From: Xanthomonas vasicola | GTDB taxonomy: Bacteria > Pseudomonadota > Gammaproteobacteria > Xanthomonadales > Xanthomonadaceae | Length of the DNA stretch: 59,780 nucleotides | Assembly: GCF_000772705.2 (NCBI RefSeq) | Contig: NZ_JSBW02000029.1 | Location: 1-59,780, forward strand | Reading direction: 5' to 3' | In this document: one piece after another, positions 17,828 through 24,648 of the stretch | Layout: the number at the start of each line of letters is the position of its first letter | How positions within the stretch are numbered: position 1 is the stretch's first letter | Program-made: the position numbers and the translations under genes | The notes under the pieces: model-generated | What the model saw: only the letters and a program-made list of their open reading frames with translations | What the model was told of the DNA's origin: nothing | Databases searched by the model: none

Positions 17828-17889
17828 TTCGTCAGCGCACACAGGAGTTCACCGCTCCGCCATGTCCTTGTGCTGGAGGAGGGTAACGT
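17828..17889 (+). promoter_or_regulatory. PIP box and -10 element of xopQ
   Basis: TTCGT at 17828-17832, 15 bases, then TTCAC at 17848-17852: a plant-inducible-promoter box (consensus TTCGB-N15-TTCGB) with one mismatch in the second half. A -10-like TAACGT (YANNNT) starts 31 bases later at 17884-17889, the spacing known for HrpX-dependent promoters. The leader to the xopQ ATG would be about 175 bases. Confidence 0.7.
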
Positions 17890-18072
17890 TGCGAGCCTGG
17901 TCATCTGCTCTACCGCGTGATCGCACCCGGGGCCATCGCCGCTGACGCATGCGTGAGCGCTGACACGCGACCGCTTCGTGCAGCGTTGCGCACGCGTAAC
18001 CGTCAGCACCGGTTCTGTCGTGCTGCCAAGAAGGGCTGCCAGCACCGCCATTCACTGCCAGAGGTCCTTATC

Positions 18073-19467
18073 ATGCAGCCCACCGGAATCCGATCCCCCG
18101 CTGGCTTGCCCAGCGCAGACATGACGGCTGACCTGCGCGATCCCTCACCCGTCTGCGTGCCGGCACATTCCGCCGCAGACGCGGCCGCGCCGCCGCCAGG
18201 CGCCTTGCAGGCCATCATTGGCCGTCCTCCCCGCCCGGACGCGCCACGGCACCGACGCACGCAGAGCTTGCCCGCAACATTGACGCCTGCCCAGCACAGC
18301 ATGCTGGCAGAACTCGGCCTTGCCGATACGCCCGTGCTGACGCCGACAGAGGCGGCCGTCCTGCGGGAGTTGCGTCTGCACCGGCCGCAGTTGCCGCTCG
18401 ACACGCTGCTGTTCACCGACCCGAACAAGGACCCCGACGATGTCGTGACCTACACCATCGCCAAGCAGCTGCAGGGCGAAGGCTTTTTGCGTCTGACCGA
18501 CGTCGTCGTCACCTTGGGCGATGCCGACATGCGATCGCAACGGGCGCAGCTGGCAAAGGGTGTCTTCGATCGACTGGCACTGCCGGATGTCCGCGTCGCG
18601 CGCGGCCAGGACTATCCCATGACGTCCGCCCAGGCCCGGGAGCATTCCAAGTTCCTCGCCGAGGGAGCCCCACTGCGTGCAGCGCCGGACGCCGTCCACA
18701 CCGATGGCGTCCGTGCGATGCGCGAGCGCCTGGCGACCTCGCCCCACAAGCTCGGCATGGTGGTCATTGCCGGAATGACCGATGCCAACGCCCTGCTTGC
18801 CGAGGCGGGCGATCTGGTGCGGGAAAAGGTCGCGTCCATCACCATCATGGGAGGCATCGACCCGACCAAGGATGCCGACGGTTTCGTGCAACCGGATACG
18901 CGCGCCTATAACAATGCCACCGACATCCACGCCGCCCGTGCGCTCTACCGGGGCGCGCAGCAACTCGGCATTCCTCTGCGCATCCTGACCAAGGAGGCCG
19001 CCTACAAGGCCGCCGTACCGCCAGCGTTCTACGAAGGCATCGCGCGCAGTGGACACCCCGTGGGCGAGTACCTGCACAATGTTCAGAAAAATGCATTGAA
19101 GGGCCTGTGGGAAGGCATCCAGGCCAACCTGATCCCCGGTCTGGATATGGCATGGTTCTTCCGCACGTTCGTTGCAGCAGAACCGCAGGATCCAGCGGCA
19201 GCGGGTCAGCAAAATGCCATTGCCTTCGACGCCATCTGGCCGCAGGTGACCAAGCTCAATCTCTACGATCCGCTGACGCTGCTGGCGGCGCTACCCGGCA
19301 CCGCCAACCTGCTGTTCCAGCCAACGCCCATCCACCGTGAGGGAGCCAGCACGGTGGAGCAGGTGGGCCACGCCGAGGTTGTGCGCCCGGAAAAAGCCAA
19401 GCTGTTGCTGTCGGCGCTGGCCAAGGCCGCGCTCGCCCCCGAGGATGAGCGGCAACCCGCGCGCTGA
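18073..19467 (+). CDS. xopQ: Type III effector XopQ (HopQ1 family), nucleoside hydrolase-like
   Basis: 464 residues from ATG 18073, the length of known XopQ; AGAGG lies 7-8 bases upstream. The Ser/Pro/Ala-rich N-terminus is typical of a type III secretion signal. RTQSLP (Ser65) fits a 14-3-3 binding motif. The inosine-uridine hydrolase-like domain begins at FTDPNKDPDDVV (Asp116 cluster), with VVIAGMTDANALL and ITIMGGID. XopQ is translocated into plant cells, suppresses immunity and is recognised by Roq1 in Nicotiana benthamiana (established knowledge). An in-frame extension to 17917 lies inside the leader and is unlikely. Confidence 0.95.
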   Translation: MQPTGIRSPAGLPSADMTADLRDPSPVCVPAHSAADAAAPPPGALQAIIGRPPRPDAPRHRRTQSLPATLTPAQHSMLAELGLADTPVLTPTEAAVLRELRLHRPQLPLDTLLFTDPNKDPDDVVTYTIAKQLQGEGFLRLTDVVVTLGDADMRSQRAQLAKGVFDRLALPDVRVARGQDYPMTSAQAREHSKFLAEGAPLRAAPDAVHTDGVRAMRERLATSPHKLGMVVIAGMTDANALLAEAGDLVREKVASITIMGGIDPTKDADGFVQPDTRAYNNATDIHAARALYRGAQQLGIPLRILTKEAAYKAAVPPAFYEGIARSGHPVGEYLHNVQKNALKGLWEGIQANLIPGLDMAWFFRTFVAAEPQDPAAAGQQNAIAFDAIWPQVTKLNLYDPLTLLAALPGTANLLFQPTPIHREGASTVEQVGHAEVVRPEKAKLLLSALAKAALAPEDERQPAR

Positions 19468-19470
19468 GCG

Positions 19471-19489
19471 CTCCGCAGCATTCGCGGAG
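19471..19489 (+). terminator. Possible hairpin terminator after xopQ
   Basis: CTCCGC (19471-19476) pairs with GCGGAG (19484-19489) right after the xopQ stop, with outer GCGC pairing. There is no clear T-run, so termination is uncertain. Confidence 0.35.
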
Positions 19490-19568
19490 TGGCGCCTTCC
19501 AGCGTCATCCGCGAAGCGCGAGGTTGGCATCCCCTCCAACGCGTCCGCCTGCTAACAGGCCGGGCGGC

Positions 19569-19667
19569 TTACTTGCCCTTCTTTTCCTGCTTGGCCGCGC
19601 GCTTTTCTTTCAGCGTTTTCGCCGGCTCTTTTTTCTGGTTCTTCTTCTGGTCCATCCCCTTGCTCAT
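19569..19667 (-). CDS. 32-residue lysine-rich small protein
   Basis: Reads MSKGMDQKKNQKKEPAKTLK and continues as a highly basic Lys/Ala/Glu peptide ending KKGK. Very similar tiny basic proteins (MSKGQDSKK...EPAKT...KEKRAAK type) occur widely in proteobacteria, which supports it being real despite its length. No known function; charge suggests nucleic-acid or ribosome contact (inference). It is convergent with xopQ. Confidence 0.7.
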   Translation of the reverse strand: MSKGMDQKKNQKKEPAKTLKEKRAAKQEKKGK

Positions 19668-19922
19668 GACACCCTCGTAGTTGCTGGATTGATCGGTCTG
19701 GCAGCGCCGGACCCGGCGTGCCTGCGCACTGTAAGGCGGTGCGCGATGGAATGGCAGAGGGGTTAGCGAAGTGAGGTGAGTGGCGACAGGCAGTGGCAGG
19801 TTGGGCGCCCCCTCTATACGCCTTCAATAAGGCGCAGCCACGGGCACCACAGCGTGAAAGTCCAGCTCGCCGCGGCACATTCACCCACAACGACGACCAC
19901 GCGCACGTGCGCATAAAGCAAA

Positions 19923-19958
19923 CGCCCGCGTGCGACCGTCAGGGTCTGCACGCGGGCG
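19923..19958. terminator. Perfect 11-base hairpin, possible terminator
   Basis: CGCCCGCGTGC (19923-19933) and GCACGCGGGCG (19948-19958) are perfect inverted arms with a 14-base loop. On the minus strand it is followed by TTTGCTTT and lies downstream of the lipoprotein gene and its 3' repeat element, so it may terminate that transcript. Confidence 0.45.
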
Positions 19959-19981
19959 CTGGTGACAACCGCGGGCCTATT

Positions 19982-20126
19982 GAGAGCAGTTACTAAACGT
20001 AGCCAGCACTCGTCAGGTGGGCGTGGACGACGCGCAGCAATCGCAGTGTACGAGTGGTACATGCCGCACCGGGCACCGGCCGCGCCCACCTGGCGGTGAG
20101 CGCAGTCGCTTTGTTAGTTGCTCTTA
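19982..20126 (-). repeat. MITE-like element, copy A
   Basis: About 145 bases, roughly 80% identical by eye to the element at 57904-58052. On the minus strand it opens with TAAGAGCAACTAACAAAG and closes with CTACGTTTAGTAACTGCTCT, which are imperfect inverted repeats. The middle has CCGCCAGGTGGGCGCGGCC and GCATGTACCACTCGTACACTG. It supplies the last codons and stop of the lipoprotein gene on the same strand. Confidence 0.75.
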
Positions 20127-20452
20127 GCTGGCACGCGCTCGTACTGCTCACCACCGGTATTGAGGTGGCCGTTGCTCTCGTCGATGGCGAAGTTCACCGT
20201 CTCGCCATCGTTGGTGACCTGCAGCGCGCCGTCCTTGTACACCGCCGGGTAGCTCTCGGTCTTCGGCTGGCGGCTGAAGAACTTCGGCGTGGTGCTGCGG
20301 ACCATGAAGGTCTCGCCATTGCGCTCGATATCCATCGTCTCGTCCTGCGACTGCAGGTTGACCCAGTGACCAACGAACTTCTCGCCCTCCACCTTGGCGC
20401 AACCGCTCACCAACAGTGCCGCGGCCAGCGCGGTGCCCATCCACTTCATCAT
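20114..20452 (-). CDS. Small lipoprotein, unknown function
   Basis: 112 residues from the first of two adjacent ATGs (20452; GGAGA nine bases upstream). The signal peptide ends in lipobox LLVSGC (Cys about residue 18). The mature part (GEKFVGHWVNLQSQDETMDIERNGETFMVRST ... YPAVYKDGALQVTNDGETVNFAID) looks like a small beta-barrel or sandwich of the kind found in YcfL/DUF-type lipoproteins. Function unknown. The last four residues (AKSN) and stop are encoded by the MITE-like element, so the original C-terminus may differ. Confidence 0.8.
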   Translation of the reverse strand: MMKWMGTALAAALLVSGCAKVEGEKFVGHWVNLQSQDETMDIERNGETFMVRSTTPKFFSRQPKTESYPAVYKDGALQVTNDGETVNFAIDESNGHLNTGGEQYERVPAKSN

Positions 20453-20666
20453 CGTGCGTTCTCCAGTTGAGGCTGCAGCGAGCATGGCGGGTTGGGTATG
20501 TATGGGAGGTCAAGGAGCAGCCATGATGCATGGCGCGCAGCCCTGATGTACTTTCGAGCGAGATAACAACGCCTCTGGCTGGGTTGACCGCTCTAGTAGT
20601 GCTGCGTCTGAAGGGACGACGCAATGGAACAGACACCTGGCGATTCTCCGACCGACGAGTACCAAC

Positions 20667-21017
20667 GTGTCTCTTGTAGACCATATCCAGATCTCGCACC
20701 CCTCTCTGGTCCGCGTCGTCCGCTGCGGCAAAGGGTTTGAAGTTACCTTGAGCGATGCCTTCCCTGCAGAATTCCGTGTCTTCGAATTGTGTCCCGCAGC
20801 AGAAGTTTGGCCCGGCTACAAAGAAGTCGAAAGCAGCCTTGGCTTGATCGAAGAAGATGGCAGCACTTTTTGGCTATGCGGGACGGGAGGTTCCATGGAG
20901 GAGGCCGTGGAAGATGCTTTGATGAAGTTCATCAATTGGGCCGTGCATCCAGCGCATGTCACTGCAAACAACTTCTGCATGCGACCGACGCGTGCTGATG
21001 ACCTAGGGAAACTCTGA
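20667..21017 (+). CDS. Hypothetical protein, C-terminus capped by an IS end
   Basis: 116 codons from GTG 20667. The product is soluble and mixed alpha/beta (IQISHPSLVRVVRCGKGFEVTLSD, then FWLCGTGGSMEEAVEDALMKFINW). Not recognised. The last residues (DDLGKL) and TGA come from sequence that looks like the left end of an IS5-family element (CTAGGGAAACTCTGAACAAC), so the native C-terminus was probably lost. No start with a good ribosome site is visible, and an upstream ATG at 20624 is out of frame. Confidence 0.45.
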   Translation: MSLVDHIQISHPSLVRVVRCGKGFEVTLSDAFPAEFRVFELCPAAEVWPGYKEVESSLGLIEEDGSTFWLCGTGGSMEEAVEDALMKFINWAVHPAHVTANNFCMRPTRADDLGKL

Positions 21018-21131
21018 ACAACGCACCACAGATACGCGACACTACCCGCCTCATGTAGAGGATCATCTATGCAAATGACGTTCGGTGACGCTGAGGGCCT
21101 GGGCAAGCGCAAGCTGCGGCTAGCGGCCTGA
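21003..21131 (+). mobile_element. IS5-family insertion sequence remnant (5' end)
   Basis: AGGGAAACTCTGAACAAC resembles an IS5-group terminal repeat, and the ATG at 21069 opens a frame reading MQMTFGDAEGLGKRKLR, the typical N-terminus of IS1478-like IS5 transposases (MQLTFGDAEGLGKRKQTR). It stops after about 20 codons, and the rest of the transposase is absent. A decayed, truncated element. Confidence 0.6.
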
Positions 21132-21186
21132 CGCTCCGTCGCAATCTCAAAACACCGATGTATCCACTTTGATTGGAGGCTTTGCC

Positions 21187-21664
21187 ATGTCCAACGCTCA
21201 CACTCGCCCACCGCTTTCCCCCATTCACCCGCGAATCGGCGATTGAAAAGGTACGACTTGCCGAAGACGGTTGGAATTCCCGCGATGCCGACAAAGTGTC
21301 GCTTGCCTATTCGCTCGACACCCAATGGCGAAACCGTGCCGAGTTCACCAACGGTCGGGAAGAAGCGCGGCAGTTTCTTGCGCGCAAATGGAACAAGGAG
21401 CTTGAGTACCGCCTGATCAAGGAACTGTGGGCATTTACCGAAAACCGTATTGCCGTTCGCTACGCCTACGAATGGCGCGACGACTCAGACAACTGGCTCC
21501 GCTCCTACGGCAACGAGAACTGGGAATTCGGAGCCGATGGCCTGATGGAGCGCCGCTTCTCGTGTATCAACGACATGCCAATCAAGGAAGGCGACCGCAA
21601 GTTCCACTGGCCGCTGGGCCGTCGCCCGGATGATCATCCGGGGCTGTCTGATCTGGGTATGTAA
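21187..21664 (+). pseudogene. DUF1348 (NTF2/SnoaL-like) protein, N-terminal frameshift
   Basis: From about 21217 the frame reads [75 protein letters not shown] and [16 protein letters not shown], a full DUF1348 protein of about 155 residues. The expected start ATGTCCAACGCTCACACTCG (21187) is in another frame: one extra base in the CTTTCCCCC run near 21217 separates it. It may still be expressed from a TTG at 21173, be inactive, or reflect a sequencing error. Family function is unknown; the fold is shared with small ketosteroid-isomerase-like enzymes. Confidence 0.8.
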
Positions 21665-21812
21665 GGGGTTCTAAGCGACTGAGATGCAAGCCCTCGGTGG
21701 TGCTTGCGCGCGGGGGCTTTTGTCTGGCCCCGGCTGCGTCATTGGCATGCAGGGGAGGCTTCAAGGAAATAGGGTCAAGTTCACTCAGAAAGTAAACCTG
21801 ACTCCATTTCCG
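21647..21812 (+). repeat. Direct repeat copy 1 flanking the candidate effector
   Basis: This stretch, starting in the last codons of the DUF1348 gene, recurs in diverged form at 22681-22844. Similarity is strongest in the second part (GTGGTGC..., TTTTGTCTG, CCCCGGC, TGCGTCATT, then an inverted-repeat core GGGTCA...TGACTCC ending CATTTCCG). Confidence 0.75.
21688..21724 (+). terminator. Probable Rho-independent terminator of the DUF1348 gene
   Basis: AAGCCC pairs with GGGCTTTT across a GC-rich loop, 24 bases after the DUF1348 stop, ending in a short T-run. Confidence 0.55.
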
Positions 21813-21833
21813 CCCCGTTTCCGTGGTTGTACC

Positions 21834-22532
21834 TTATTCGGAAGACGACGCTGTGGCGGCCGCCGTCACTGACCTTCTAAAGGCAAGCAGGCGATCGACC
21901 AGCGCGTCTGCGTCATCGCCAACGCCGCTGGCCGCCTCCCACAGGCCCGGTTCCAATCTGGAAGGCTCCCACGTCGCCAACCGCAGCAGATCGTCGGCGA
22001 GCATCTTGGTCTCATGCTCGTTCATCGGATGCGCGGCGCGATCGTGCTCCTCGGGCATCGTGACAATGTCGACAGCGCGGTTGATGCAGCCGTCTGTCAT
22101 TCCCATTGCGCGGGCCCTGGAACTGATGTTGTTTCCATACGCATAAGCGTGTGCCAGGCGCTGGACGGCACTGAGCGCGCAGGTAGTGGCAACACCGGCC
22201 AACGCGGCAATTCCGCTGTACTTTGCAAGTTGATCTTTCTCGCTGATATAGCCCATGAATGCGACCATGGGTGGAGGAATCGAAGCGATACCAGTGAGAG
22301 CGGCGCCGATGCCGGCGACGGTCGAAACATGGCTTGCAATCCGTTGCCCCGTCGTTCTGGTCGACGCTCTGCGCACCGGTTGTTGTGGTAGGCCTTGCAA
22401 CTGTGTATCTATCCGTGCATCGGCATGTCGCGGCTCTGTCGCGCCGAGTTCGATCTCGGCACGACCGCTTTCCAGATCGATCTCTTCTCTTCTCGCCATC
22501 GGCGACAAGGACGGTAACACTGCGGGATGCAT
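21834..22532 (-). CDS. Unknown protein behind a PIP box: candidate type III effector
   Basis: 232 residues from ATG 22532 (GAGG six bases upstream; the ATG at 22547 would leave almost no leader). The first 75 residues are Ser/Arg/Glu-rich and probably disordered (PMARREEIDLESGRAEIELG ... QPVRRASTRTTG), as in type III signals. A hydrophobic middle follows (VSTVAGIGAALTGIASIPPPMVAFMGY, AALAGVATTCALSAVQRL), then a helical acidic C-terminus (DDLLRLATWEPSRLEPGLW, ALVDRLLAFRRS). I do not recognise the family. Evidence for an effector is the perfect PIP box upstream, nearby xopQ, lower GC and flanking repeats. It could also be an HrpX-regulated non-effector membrane protein. Confidence 0.7.
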   Translation of the reverse strand: MHPAVLPSLSPMARREEIDLESGRAEIELGATEPRHADARIDTQLQGLPQQPVRRASTRTTGQRIASHVSTVAGIGAALTGIASIPPPMVAFMGYISEKDQLAKYSGIAALAGVATTCALSAVQRLAHAYAYGNNISSRARAMGMTDGCINRAVDIVTMPEEHDRAAHPMNEHETKMLADDLLRLATWEPSRLEPGLWEAASGVGDDADALVDRLLAFRRSVTAAATASSSE

Positions 22533-22562
22533 GAGACACCTCACCATGGATGGTCGATGCCA

Positions 22563-22624
22563 ATTTTCTCATCGAAACATCGCCGCGCCTCATCGCGCGC
22601 CGAAACGCACGCGCTTTCGACGAA
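22563..22624 (-). promoter_or_regulatory. Perfect PIP box with -10-like element
   Basis: Read on the minus strand: TTCGT (22624-22620), exactly 15 bases, TTCGG (22604-22600), a full match to TTCGB-N15-TTCGB. A -10-like GAAAAT follows after 31 bases (22568-22563), matching YANNNT except the first base. The start codon of the 232-residue protein lies about 30 bases further on. Confidence 0.75.
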
Positions 22625-22680
22625 GTCGCAAGAACGGAATCAGGTCCATTTAGAATTCAACCTGACCCAGTTTCTTGTGG

Positions 22681-22844
22681 TCTGATCTGGTATGTATGGT
22701 CCCAAACGAAGGGGAGAAAGCTCCAGGCAGTGGTGCCGCACGGTGCTTTTTGTCTGTCCCCGGCCTGCGTCATTCGCACGCAAGGGAAGGTTGAAGGGAA
22801 AATTGGGTCAGTGCACTCGATAAGTCAACCTGACCCCATTTCCG
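22681..22844 (+). repeat. Direct repeat copy 2 flanking the candidate effector
   Basis: Diverged copy of 21647-21812. Its inverted-repeat core is GGGTCAGTGCACT...AGTCAACCTGACCCC. Related cores occur at 22643-22672 and as a half-site at about 24632 (GAGGTCAGATTCACTTACG), so this motif family brackets both the candidate effector and the ATPase gene. Confidence 0.75.
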
Positions 22845-22860
22845 CAGCGGTAACGCGCCA

Positions 22861-24525
22861 TCATTGATCGAGTAGCAGCTCAATGGCGTTCTTGAGGCTT
22901 GGTGCCAGTTCTGGGAAGCCCTTGTGACACTCTACACTCGCTTCCGAATAGGCCCTGCCAGGAACCTTGTTTTTTAACTGGCCCATCACGTATTTGCCTT
23001 TTGCTCCGCGTAATGGACGATGTTGAAGCTCTGCCCATACTTCGGCATTTGTTGGACTACCGCCGGCGGCGTGCAACTCTTCGTTGTGGGCTGCTCGTTG
23101 TTTTGAGAATTGATCACTGATGGGTATCGCATTGGCAGTGACTATCTGAACGATCCAGTCGTCGCACACGGCCAGCGACTCTCCCGTAAGCGATGACAGG
23201 AAACTGGGGTTGCAGAACTCAGACTCAAGGTCAGACTGGTCGGTGAGCCATAGGCCAACGCCCTCCACTCCATAGCTGTCCACCAACTGGGTCGCCTCGA
23301 CATCAGTCAAGGAATCGCGGTCGCGGTGAACCAGGACTTTGAACTTGCCACCGAGGGATGTCCTCAACTCTTCCGCCTCAGACCTAGTCAGCAGATGTTT
23401 GTAGCCCCGACCTGGAAGGACAGTCACAGACCGCTCGATCTCGGGCCACTGCTGAATGAGTTTTTTCAACAACTCGTTCTTAGCGTCTTCGCTGACGATG
23501 ATCACCTGCTTTCCAAACGCACCCCAGCCAAGCGCCAGTTCGACAACGAAACGCTCGTCGGATTTGATCTCTCCGTCAGCGAGCCAGACCACATTCGCAT
23601 CAACCGGTGCGCCTCTCACAATGAAGGGAGAGTGCGTTGACATGACGATCTTGATCTCCTGCGCTCGTGCAATTTCCAACAGACTACCTGCCAGCTTCTC
23701 TTGGATCGTTGGATGAAGATGGATATCCGGTTCGTCAATGAGCAGAATTTTAGGCTTGAAGAGCAAGATGTAGCAAAAGATCTGGATCAGTTGCAGAAAG
23801 CCTGTCCCAAGCAGCTCCAAGGGCGTTGAACGGCCGTTTAGCTCTGCATGTGCATGTATGTCGAAATCCTTGGACTCGTCGAACACGATTTTTATTTTGA
23901 TTGGACCAAGAAGCGGCTCCAACCACTCTTCGATCTTGGCGATGTCAGCGGCTGACAGCAGGTTCAGCGCATTGCGCAGATACACGTTTGAATCGCCGAA
24001 GGAGCATGCCTTGAGCACCACACGCTTAGAGTTTTTTTGTTCGACGTTAGGGATGCCTGAAATCCCAGGGATGAATCCGCTAAAAAAGACATTCTGACCA
24101 CGGAATAAGGGGCGAGCTGACTCAGGTAGTTCACCCTGGACGGAGATTCCCGCGTTCCTAGCAGAGCGCATGACGAGTTTCGCAGTCACAATGTTAGGAG
24201 GGACGACTCCAGCAACGTCGTCGAGGAACCGAAACTCCACCTTGGAGGACGGGCTGTTACCTTTATTTCCCCAATCTGCGCCGTGGCCTAACTTCCAATA
24301 CTGATCACTGGGGAGATAGTCTAAATCATTGATACTGACCATTGCCGTCGATCCGGCACGAATTCGATCTACCTGGCGCATCAGGCATGAAGCAAGATGA
24401 AGCGCTTGCAAGATTGATGATTTTCCGCTGCCGTTGGACCCCACCAAGATGTTGAGATATGTAATAGGCAGCTCGATTGCATCGATGCGTTTGAACTTTT
24501 CCACCTTAATTGATTCAAGCTTCAT
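22861..24525 (-). CDS. OLD/PARIS-like ATPase-TOPRIM protein (candidate anti-phage protein)
   Basis: 554 residues. N-terminal ABC-type ATPase: Walker A GSNGSGKSS (29-37), signature-like LLGTGFLQLIQ, Walker B KILLIDEPDIHLHP (Asp264, Glu265), H-loop MSTHSP (His298). The C-terminal part looks like a TOPRIM/DUF4435-type nuclease: IIVSEDAKNELL (Glu346), then VLVHRDRDSL (Asp402, Asp404). This layout is shared by OLD nucleases, Gabija GajA and merged PARIS AriA-AriB proteins, all phage-defence ATPases. No UvrD (GajB) or other partner gene is next to it. Its AT-richer DNA and the Mrr-like neighbour support a transferred defence module. Exact class not resolved. Confidence 0.8.
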   Translation of the reverse strand: MKLESIKVEKFKRIDAIELPITYLNILVGSNGSGKSSILQALHLASCLMRQVDRIRAGSTAMVSINDLDYLPSDQYWKLGHGADWGNKGNSPSSKVEFRFLDDVAGVVPPNIVTAKLVMRSARNAGISVQGELPESARPLFRGQNVFFSGFIPGISGIPNVEQKNSKRVVLKACSFGDSNVYLRNALNLLSAADIAKIEEWLEPLLGPIKIKIVFDESKDFDIHAHAELNGRSTPLELLGTGFLQLIQIFCYILLFKPKILLIDEPDIHLHPTIQEKLAGSLLEIARAQEIKIVMSTHSPFIVRGAPVDANVVWLADGEIKSDERFVVELALGWGAFGKQVIIVSEDAKNELLKKLIQQWPEIERSVTVLPGRGYKHLLTRSEAEELRTSLGGKFKVLVHRDRDSLTDVEATQLVDSYGVEGVGLWLTDQSDLESEFCNPSFLSSLTGESLAVCDDWIVQIVTANAIPISDQFSKQRAAHNEELHAAGGSPTNAEVWAELQHRPLRGAKGKYVMGQLKNKVPGRAYSEASVECHKGFPELAPSLKNAIELLLDQ

Positions 24526-24648
24526 GCTTTTAATACCCCTGATTTCAAAACTGAGTTTGAGACAACATGAGCTACTGCGGTCTTTCTAAAAAATATTCAG
24601 GTTATTGTTAGTTCAAAGGGAATTTCAAAAAAATGAGGTCAGATTCAC

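Noticed and set aside
20624..20740. Out-of-frame ATG (MEQTPGDSPTDEYQRV) as start of the 20667 gene
   Set aside because: It reads a different frame and stops after about 38 codons. A frameshift joining it to the 20667 frame is possible, but nothing supports it.
21069..21131. Short frame MQMTFGDAEGLGKRKLR as a small gene
   Set aside because: It is the truncated start of an IS5 transposase, not a separate gene.
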